Below are positions 22,771-28,459 of a stretch of DNA of 33,846 bases, in pieces. Below the pieces are notes generated by a model. The model worked only from the letters and a program-made list of their open reading frames with translations, had not been told where the DNA came from and ran no database searches. Location of the stretch: IMG/VR virus record IMGVR_UViG_3300032053_000279, positions 1 to 33,846 of that record, one strand, 5' to 3'. The position numbers and the translations under genes are program-made. Within the stretch, counting starts at the first letter, position 1. Each line of letters opens with the position of its first letter. This DNA comes from a virus.

Positions 22771-23715
22771 TTACTTGGTGGCGGGTGCGGGTGCTCCGCT
22801 CAGACGACGCACCAGTTCCACGGACTCGTTGATTGCCCGGACAGACAGGTCAACGCGTTCGGTTTTCAGCACTTTGGCCTCAGCAACGGGCTGAGCGCCT
22901 TCTTTCTTGCCCTCGGTCACGGATTCGTGTGCAACGGCTCCGGGTTCCTTGGCAACCTTGTCGGCATCAGGGCTGCCAGCGCCCTTCTGCTTCTCGTCCT
23001 TGATGGCTTCTTTGCCGGGCTGCTCGCCTTCCTTCGGCTGGGTGAGCTTGCCTTTCTCGGCTTCTTCCTCTTGGACAGTCTTCTTGGGTTTGCCTTCCAG
23101 CTTCTCGCGGATGGCAACGATGTGACGGAGACGGGACGCTTCCTTCAGCGACTTCTGAATCTCCGGTGTCTGGGCCTTGTCCTTGAACTCAAGGACGATC
23201 AGGCGACGACCCAACTCGGTCACGTCTTCGTGATAACGGTTGGCCATGAGGTCGAGAGCTTCGCAGGAAGTGTCGAAGTCCTTTTCCAAGGTCACGGACT
23301 TCTGCTTGCGGCTCTCGGCGATACGCTGCCAGCCTTGGCCGCGACGGGTCAGTTCTTCGAGCATCTTGACCCGGCTGCCATCAGCCTTCAGCGACTCACC
23401 CAGCTTCTTTTTGAAGGTGACGGCGGTAGAAGCGACCGCGTTGATGACCCGCATGAGCTTTTCGTTCTGCTCACCGAGACGTTTTGCCTCTTTGGCAGGC
23501 AACTTGATGGTTTCGGTGAAGCCCTTGGACACGTCGTCGAGGGTGTTGTGGAGCTTCTGCGCTTCCCAAGACCGCTTGGGATCGGCAGCCGCCCACTCTG
23601 CAACATTCTGGTGCAGTTCCTCGACTTGTGTCATGGACTCAGCGAACCGTGTCGGCTTGGCTGAATCGGCACTCCGTAGAGAGTCAATCCGGCTTTTGAT
23701 CTCGTTCAGTTCCAT
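22771..23715 (-). CDS. Possible nested scaffold product from an internal start
   Basis: An in-frame ATG at 23715 (Met249 of the fusion) begins MELNEIKSRIDSLRSAD. An A-rich stretch (AACAAAAACAACAAGACT) precedes it, similar to leaders of other genes in this window. It sits at the linker-scaffold border, so internal initiation would give a 314-residue scaffold without the protease, as with lambda C and Nu3. No direct proof. Confidence 0.4.
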   Translation of the reverse strand: MELNEIKSRIDSLRSADSAKPTRFAESMTQVEELHQNVAEWAAADPKRSWEAQKLHNTLDDVSKGFTETIKLPAKEAKRLGEQNEKLMRVINAVASTAVTFKKKLGESLKADGSRVKMLEELTRRGQGWQRIAESRKQKSVTLEKDFDTSCEALDLMANRYHEDVTELGRRLIVLEFKDKAQTPEIQKSLKEASRLRHIVAIREKLEGKPKKTVQEEEAEKGKLTQPKEGEQPGKEAIKDEKQKGAGSPDADKVAKEPGAVAHESVTEGKKEGAQPVAEAKVLKTERVDLSVRAINESVELVRRLSGAPAPATK

Positions 23716-24459
23716 AGTCTTGTTGTTTTTGTTGGTTTCGCTGGCAGGTTTGGCCACACCAGTTGAAGGTGACGATTCCTTCAAAACGACAGAGGTTGCT
23801 GCGGTCGTCGGGGCCGCAGGTTTTTGCACAGATTCAGCTTGGGGGTTCGGGGCGACTGGTTCAGCCATCTGTGCGACGGTTGAACTCCGGTTGGGGGTTA
23901 GCTCCGCCTGCTCAAAGCTGGGCTTGATTACCACGTCCCAGCCTTCGCAAACGTAGTCCTCTTGGACATCATCCACTCCATCCGTCGCCTTGGACAACGA
24001 GCCGTAGCCACGGCTTGATACCAGCGGGTTGTAGCCTCCTTCGATCAACGCCTTCAGCTTCCTGCCTTCCTCGGTGTCCAGCAGAGCGATGTCGCCCACG
24101 ACCTCATAGACCTTCTGGCCCTTGGCGTCGGTGGACTCGATCATCTCGGCGTTGGTGACGTGGTGGGAGATCGGGGAGAGAAGGGTTACGATACCGTCCT
24201 TGGGATGTTCCAGAAGACCAAAAGCCGCGTTCCGCTTGATAGACTCCTTCAAGATGGAACCCGGTTGCAGATTCTTCTCCCACACTCTCCGACCGTAACG
24301 GCGGTTGTTGCCGTTAACGCAGTCACAAACGCTGAAGCGTCCGGGTATGCGCGTAAAGCTACTCCCGTTCGGGCGACTTTCAGCGACAGGAGTTTTGGTC
24401 CTGTCGACAATGAAAGGGAAAGCGCCCGTCACGCCTTCAATCAGGTATTGTCGCATACG
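22771..24459 (-). CDS. Prohead protease fused to scaffold domain (gp21/gp22-like)
   Basis: 562 residues from the ATG at 24459. The frame is open to 24510, but the extra codons run into a hairpin and MRQYLIEGVTGAFPF is a natural start. Residues 35-180 are a gp21-type serine protease: NGNNRRYGRRVWEKNL, the catalytic His region GLLEHP (His84), and LVSSRGYGSL with Ser147 or Ser148 as nucleophile. Residues 190-248 are a Pro/Ala linker. Residues 249-562 are a charged helical scaffold (many Glu/Lys heptads) with an acidic C-terminal linker. The protease would digest the scaffold during head maturation. L-I-E at residues 5-7 fits self-cleavage. Confidence 0.88.
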   Translation of the reverse strand, partial: RMRQYLIEGVTGAFPFIVDRTKTPVAESRPNGSSFTRIPGRFSVCDCVNGNNRRYGRRVWEKNLQPGSILKESIKRNAAFGLLEHPKDGIVTLLSPISHHVTNAEMIESTDAKGQKVYEVVGDIALLDTEEGRKLKALIEGGYNPLVSSRGYGSLSKATDGVDDVQEDYVCEGWDVVIKPSFEQAELTPNRSSTVAQMAEPVAPNPQAESVQKPAAPTTAATSVVLKESSPSTGVAKPASETNKNNKTMELNEIKSRIDSLRSADSAKPTRFAESMTQVEELHQNVAEWAAADPKRSWEAQKLHNTLDDVSKGFTETIKLPAKEAKRLGEQNEKLMRVINAVASTAVTFKKKLGESLKADGSRVKMLEELTRRGQGWQRIAESRKQKSVTLEKDFDTSCEALDLMANRYHEDVTELGRRLIVLEFKDKAQTPEIQKSLKEASRLRHIVAIREKLEGKPKKTVQEEEAEKGKLTQPKEGEQPGKEAIKDEKQKGAGSPDADKVAKEPGAVAHESVTEGKKEGAQPVAEAKVLKTERVDLSVRAINESVELVRRLSGAPAPATK

Positions 24460-24507
24460 CAGTTTACCGCGATATACGTAAAAAACCTGAGAGCACGGTG
24501 CTGTAGA

Positions 24508-24535
24508 CAATCGTCTTTCGCACCTAAGACGATTG
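24508..24535 (-). promoter_or_regulatory. Hairpin upstream of the protease gene
   Basis: A perfect 10-bp inverted repeat, CAATCGTCTT with its complement, has an 8-nt loop. It lies between the stop of the 24563 gene and the protease start. On the minus strand a T6 run occurs about 20 nt downstream. It could be a weak terminator, an RNA-processing site or a translation-control hairpin. Confidence 0.4.
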
Positions 24536-24562
24536 GCCGTTCAATCAAAACCCGGACGGGCG

Positions 24563-24844
24563 CTAGATGTCAGGCGCGTAGGGAAGCTTGGTAACCGGAG
24601 GCTCCTTGGGATTCTCGATTTCAACCTCACCCCGCTGAAAGTTCCAGACGTGATCCAACATTTTTTCGATCACGTCCATGTTGGCTCCACGGACCTTGAA
24701 CCACGTCCTAGTTTCTTCAGGATCAAGTTCTTCCGTCTGTCCGTTATCCAGCGTAAGCGTGAAAAACTCGCCCCACATCGGGCGCGTAATCACCACGTGG
24801 AGAATGTCACTAATCTTAGGTTCTGGGCCAACGCTGATCGGCAT
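24563..24844 (-). CDS. Hypothetical protein in the head gene cluster
   Basis: 93 residues, acidic. A beta-rich part (LHVVITRPMWGEFFTLTLDN) is followed by EELDPEETRTWFKVRG and the helix NMDVIEKMLDHVWNFQ. It overlaps the upstream gene by 29 bp and precedes the protease gene. It could be a head-assembly factor, by position only. No family was recognised. Confidence 0.55.
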   Translation of the reverse strand: MPISVGPEPKISDILHVVITRPMWGEFFTLTLDNGQTEELDPEETRTWFKVRGANMDVIEKMLDHVWNFQRGEVEIENPKEPPVTKLPYAPDI

Positions 24845-25559
24845 AAGCTAAAACGTTTCGGAGGACCGTGTTGAATGTGTCGATGTCAACAACCTCATTT
24901 CCAGATGCTAAGTGGGAGTTGTTTACAACTTCCTCCACAGCCGCCTCGGCCATCTCGGGGTAGTTGTCATCGTTTACGAGTCCACTTTCGACCTGACCGG
25001 CAAAGATTTTTGTTGCCTGCTCCGTGGCGTTGTCCACAGCAGAGGGCAGCCCGTCCACGTACCGCCGGACATCTGCGTCCCCTTCCATTTCGCTCAGGAT
25101 GCTCTCCAAGACGCCGGGGTTGCCGGTGACATGAAAGTACTCCGGCTCGCCTTCGCACTCGTCAAAGGGCGCGTACGGCTCACTGACGGTCAAACGGGTG
25201 AGGTACCTCTTGAACAGCTTGTGGTAAACAGTCAGCTTGTGGGGAATGTAGCTGCCGATGTACAGGTCGCCGTGCTGCTTGATCCAGTTGGCGACTGTAT
25301 GCAAAAGCTCGAAGCGGTGGCCAAGGGCGTGGGTGCTTCCGGGGAACTTCTGGCGCTGGCTCTCCGGGTCGAACTTGCGGCCAACCGCGTTCAAGCTGAC
25401 CTCGTTGAACTTGATCGGCTGGCCCTTGATGTGCGCCCGGCCCTGCCAGAGCTTCAGTTCGTAGTCGCCGACCTGAGCCGTATCCAGCAGGTGGTAGCCC
25501 TCGGGCGTATAGTCGCCCTCAGCATCCAGCAAGCAGTATACAAGCGCTCCTGCATTCAT
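24816..25559 (-). CDS. Hypothetical protein in the head gene cluster
   Basis: 247 residues. The N-terminal half is rich in aromatic residues and resembles a compact enzyme or binding domain (GDYELKLWQGRAHIKGQ, HALGHRFELLHTVANWIKQHG). The C-terminal half is acidic and helical (DVRRYVDGLPSAVDNATEQA). The ATG overlaps the upstream stop (ATGA), so it is co-translated with the core-type proteins. I see no catalytic signature. A head-associated role is inferred from context. Confidence 0.55.
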   Translation of the reverse strand: MNAGALVYCLLDAEGDYTPEGYHLLDTAQVGDYELKLWQGRAHIKGQPIKFNEVSLNAVGRKFDPESQRQKFPGSTHALGHRFELLHTVANWIKQHGDLYIGSYIPHKLTVYHKLFKRYLTRLTVSEPYAPFDECEGEPEYFHVTGNPGVLESILSEMEGDADVRRYVDGLPSAVDNATEQATKIFAGQVESGLVNDDNYPEMAEAAVEEVVNNSHLASGNEVVDIDTFNTVLRNVLAYADQRWPRT

Positions 25560-26281
25560 CCGTTGAACCGACGGAAGGCGCTCATGATCTTCGACCCGTC
25601 CCCGATGGGCGCTGGGTCTGGCATGGCGCTGCCGCCGTCTTTGGCCGCGACCAGCAGGTTGGCGGCCTTGGCGGCTGCTTCCTCTGCGACCGGGCTGACG
25701 CCCATCATCGCCGCAGCCTGTTCCTCGGTCACGGCGGTTCCGGCGTTCTGGAAGCGTTCCAGTTCACCCTGACCCTGCTCCGCTGCGGGCTTGGAGGGCC
25801 GGTTCTTGCCCAAGAGCACGTCCATCGCCTTGGCGGCCACATCCCCAACCGGTGACTGGGACGGTTGCGCCCGCTCCAAGTCGGCGGCAGTGAACTTCTC
25901 CGGGCCGGTGGCACCGGGAACTTGAGAGGGATCAATGGGCTGGGTGGACTGCGGGGTCACGTCAGGTGCGGTCAAGGCCGAGTACGGTGTGAGGTACTTC
26001 TCCTTGTCCGCCTGCGGGTGCGACGGCTCCTGTACCACGTCCTTGGTGGGGCGCAGCGGCTTGCCGACGGTCATCTCCGACGGGTCCACAGGCTCGGCAT
26101 CCTTGGGAATGACTTCTTCCTTCTCATCTGCTTCACCGACCATGCGCCGCACGCTATCGTCAGGACCATCCTCGTCGGCACCCCGGCGGTTGCGGCTGCG
26201 AAAGGTTTTTCGAGGAACCCCCGCAAGCACGGGGACCACGTCGTCTTCGCCCAACAAGCGGCTCATCATCGTATTCCTCAT
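25556..26281 (-). CDS. Candidate prohead core protein, RLLGE type
   Basis: 241 residues, low-complexity, Pro/Ala/Glu-rich and probably disordered. The N-terminus MRNTMMSRLLGEDDVV has L-G-E before Asp, matching the T4-type cleavage motif and resembling the next gene upstream (RLLGEA). The C-terminal third is Ala-rich helical (AEEAAAKAANLLVAAKDGG) and ends SKIMSAFRRFNG. It is ATGA-coupled on both sides. It may be an internal core or packaged protein. Sequence composition alone cannot prove this. Confidence 0.55.
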   Translation of the reverse strand: MRNTMMSRLLGEDDVVPVLAGVPRKTFRSRNRRGADEDGPDDSVRRMVGEADEKEEVIPKDAEPVDPSEMTVGKPLRPTKDVVQEPSHPQADKEKYLTPYSALTAPDVTPQSTQPIDPSQVPGATGPEKFTAADLERAQPSQSPVGDVAAKAMDVLLGKNRPSKPAAEQGQGELERFQNAGTAVTEEQAAAMMGVSPVAEEAAAKAANLLVAAKDGGSAMPDPAPIGDGSKIMSAFRRFNG

Positions 26282-26685
26282 ATCACGTTTTCTTCCTCGG
26301 CATTGCCTGCGTGTTGAAGCGCACTCTGGTACTCGGGGGGTGTCGTGGGTGGCTCGATACCTTCGGTGTCCGCCAATTCGTCGAGCATCTGGCCTAACAT
26401 GCGACCCTGCTCATGTCCGATGGCAAAAAGCATATCCACGAAATCCGCGTAGCTGGCCTCTGTAAACATCAGCCGGGCAGCTACCGCCATGTGGTCACCG
26501 GCCTGCCACTGCCGGATCAACTCCTGCATGTTGGGCGCGGCGGTCGGCGGAGCTTGGGGTTCCGCTTCCGGGGGCGCGTCGGCTTCCTTTGAAGGCTCCA
26601 GTTCAGTAGGCGTCGCTAGTTCTGTGGCGGCGTCCTGCTCGGCAGCTTCACCCAGTAACCGCTTCAAATACGGGTTCGATGTCAC
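26278..26685 (-). CDS. Candidate prohead core protein, RLLGE type
   Basis: 135 residues. The N-terminus MTSNPYLKRLLGEAAEQ carries L-G-E before Ala, followed by an acidic Pro/Ala-rich linker. A helical segment follows (MQELIRQWQAGDHMAVAARLM, DMLFAIGHEQGRMLGQML). The start is GTG at 26685, 4 nt after a GTAGTTA element, and the stop overlaps the next ATG. The similar start of the downstream protein suggests the same processing. Function inferred. Confidence 0.55.
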   Translation of the reverse strand: MTSNPYLKRLLGEAAEQDAATELATPTELEPSKEADAPPEAEPQAPPTAAPNMQELIRQWQAGDHMAVAARLMFTEASYADFVDMLFAIGHEQGRMLGQMLDELADTEGIEPPTTPPEYQSALQHAGNAEEENVI

Positions 26686-26689
26686 ACCC

Positions 26690-26696
26690 TAACTAC
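26690..26696 (-). promoter_or_regulatory. GTAGTTA element before the head cluster
   Basis: Exact GTAGTTA, GGGT, then a GTG start. Its TAG is the stop codon of the glycosyltransferase gene. It is the first copy upstream of the run of genes leading to the protease and the major capsid protein, so it could drive head-gene expression. Confidence 0.55.
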
Positions 26697-27616
26697 ACCA
26701 GCGAGGTCGCGAGCTTGTACCCGATCTGCTCAAGCTGGCGGCAAGGAATGCCTCCGCCAAAATAGCCACCAGCCGTCAGTGGGTAATCCAGACGGTACGG
26801 GCGGTAGTAATGGCGATTACGATATTCCCAGCCAGCCCGGTGCATGATCGCGCTGGCTTCTGAGTCCGCTTGGCGGCGGGCGGCCCCTGTGACGCTGGTT
26901 TCAACGTCCTGATGGCCTAAAAGCTCGTGCTCCAGATCGAGGCAGTTCATATCCTGCCCTTCGCACTGGATACCGCCAGCCAAGCGGCAGCGATGGGTGT
27001 AGTCGCAGTGTTCCTCACCAAACTTCCCGAACTCTGCGTCGAAGTACCCGACCTTTTCCACCAGTTCCCGCGTAATCGACATCATGATCCCAGTCATCCG
27101 GGGCAGGAACTTGATGCCGTAGCCGCGCCAGCGGTAAGTCGTCCACTTGTACGACTCCGGGGTGCCGGAGATCGCGGGCGACGCCTTGACGAAGTCGCAG
27201 AAGCAGAACAAGCCAATGCTGAGGTCTTTGTGGGCCTGCCCGTAGAACTTCACGAAGTCACCATTTACAACCATGTCGTCGTTGCACAGGACCAGATGGT
27301 CGCAGTCGCCGTCCATGAAAATTTTCAAAATACGATTGCTGTTACCCGCCACGCCCAAATTTCGGTCGCCCATGTATACATCCACATTGGGATAATTGGC
27401 AGCCATAGGTTCGTCCGGCATCCACTTGGTCGCCATTAGTTCCGGGCACGGTGAAGGTTTTCGCCCGGCCTGTAAAAAATCGCTCGTGCCATCTCTTTGG
27501 CCACAATCTTCAGCGACCACGCAGGCGTACTGAGGACAATGCTTCTCCACGCCATCAAGCATGGCTCTGAGCGCGTGCAACCGCCGATAAGTTAAAATTC
27601 CTATCAAACTTTTCAT
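26693..27616 (-). CDS. Glycosyltransferase, GT-A fold (family 2-like)
   Basis: 307 residues. The N-terminus MKSLIGILTYRRLHALR is the first beta-alpha unit of a nucleotide-sugar-binding fold. GVAGNSNRILKIFM follows, then the metal-binding region HLVLCNDDMVV, where NDD serves as the DxD-type motif. Acceptor-side blocks include MTGIMMSITRELVEKVGYFD and FGEEHCDYTHRCRLAGG, with Glu/Asp candidates for the base. It probably transfers a sugar to a virion protein, phage DNA or a host surface component, and the substrate cannot be read from sequence. The ATG overlaps the stop of the truncated copy upstream. Confidence 0.85.
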   Translation of the reverse strand: MKSLIGILTYRRLHALRAMLDGVEKHCPQYACVVAEDCGQRDGTSDFLQAGRKPSPCPELMATKWMPDEPMAANYPNVDVYMGDRNLGVAGNSNRILKIFMDGDCDHLVLCNDDMVVNGDFVKFYGQAHKDLSIGLFCFCDFVKASPAISGTPESYKWTTYRWRGYGIKFLPRMTGIMMSITRELVEKVGYFDAEFGKFGEEHCDYTHRCRLAGGIQCEGQDMNCLDLEHELLGHQDVETSVTGAARRQADSEASAIMHRAGWEYRNRHYYRPYRLDYPLTAGGYFGGGIPCRQLEQIGYKLATSLV

Positions 27617-27747
27617 AAACCAGTATAGTCAGGCATAAACCAAATGAAACGCATTGATTTAACCGGAAAACGATTCACTCGCTTATGCATCAAAGTGTGC
27701 AAGGCGTGAAGCCGACGATAGGTGATGATGGCAAAGGCACTTTTCAC
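27613..27747 (-). pseudogene. Truncated glycosyltransferase N-terminus copy
   Basis: From a GTG at 27747 this 44-residue frame reads MKSAFAIITYRRLHALHTL, strikingly similar to the first 17 residues of the intact glycosyltransferase directly downstream. It then diverges and ends in a TGA that overlaps the intact ATG. DNA between the copies has diverged at wobble positions, so the duplication is not recent. It may be a remnant of a second glycosyltransferase, or a short leader peptide coupling translation. Confidence 0.6.
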
Positions 27748-27832
27748 GCCACTAAGAACAGAGAACCACACCAAGCGAAATCCACACACTCCAGCAGCGG
27801 GTAGCGTATGGCAAGGTGCGGCTCTCTGCAAA

Positions 27833-28126
27833 TCACTCAGGATTGAGCTTGTCGAACAGTTGCTTGCCCACGCGAAAGCGCACCATGCGCCGGGCTGGTA
27901 TCTGGTACTGGCCTGCGCCGGGGTTGCGCGGGTTGCGCCCGATCTTGGGCTTGCGATGGACGACATCGAAGATGCCAAAGCCGCGAAATTCGATCTTCTT
28001 CTCGGCAGCCAGCGCTTCGGTTAAAATCTCCAAGGTCTGGTCTACAATGCCCTTGGCTCTGTCAACAGGAATAGCCAGTTTGACACCCAGTTCTACCGCA
28101 AATTCGTTGCGAGTGAAGTTGTTCAT
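27833..28126 (-). CDS. HU/IHF-family DNA-binding protein
   Basis: 97 residues, the standard length for HU. The N-terminal helices (FAVELGVKLAIP, AKGIVDQTLEILTEALA) lead into the conserved core KKIEFRGFGIFDVVHRKPKIGRNPRNP, and the arm tip contains the conserved NP. The C-terminal VRFRVGKQLFDKL closes the fold. It bends and compacts DNA nonspecifically and could organise phage DNA or help late transcription complexes. The ATG overlaps the upstream stop (ATGA). Confidence 0.93.
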   Translation of the reverse strand: MNNFTRNEFAVELGVKLAIPVDRAKGIVDQTLEILTEALAAEKKIEFRGFGIFDVVHRKPKIGRNPRNPGAGQYQIPARRMVRFRVGKQLFDKLNPE

Positions 28127-28458
28127 TTACGTCGGCCTTCCCAGAACCCCAGCACGATCCGCGCTGCGGCTTCCGGCATGAGGTTGATGTCTGCCTGAAC
28201 GTCGAGGATGAATACCAACACGCGGTACACTAAGACGAGCAACCAGCACTGGACCAGAAAAATGTTTACAACAGCCAGCGCAATCAGATGGATCGGCTCC
28301 GGGTTGCCGAACAGCTTCCAGAAGCCCAGCGTGACCCAGACCATGGCGATCAGGCCCAGCATCACGTAGTCGTGCGGCGCGAAAAGACCAAGCTTCCGCT
28401 GAGCTTCCCAGCGCGTCAGCGTCTTCTCCGGCCCGGTTACATCGGGTGGCTGTGTCAT
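28123..28458 (-). CDS. Small membrane protein, two helices
   Basis: 111 residues from the ATG at 28458, which follows the sigma-like gene stop by 1 nt (TGATATG). An in-frame ATG at 28491 is less likely. A polar N-terminus precedes two hydrophobic helices, YVMLGLIAMVWVTLGFW and HLIALAVVNIFLVQCWLLVL, with a short loop between. The C-terminus is basic (EGRRK). It sits between transcription and DNA-binding genes, with no family recognised. A holin role is possible from topology but unsupported. Confidence 0.6.
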   Translation of the reverse strand: MTQPPDVTGPEKTLTRWEAQRKLGLFAPHDYVMLGLIAMVWVTLGFWKLFGNPEPIHLIALAVVNIFLVQCWLLVLVYRVLVFILDVQADINLMPEAAARIVLGFWEGRRK

Positions 28459-28459
28459 A

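Noticed and set aside
27748-27978. Upstream extension of the truncated glycosyltransferase frame
   Set aside because: It overlaps the HU gene out of frame and shows shadow composition; only the part from the GTG at 27747 resembles the glycosyltransferase.
28040-28075. TTGACA-15-TAGACC on the minus strand inside the HU gene
   Set aside because: The spacing resembles the plus-strand promoters, but the -10 is poor and the sequence is fully explained by conserved HU codons.
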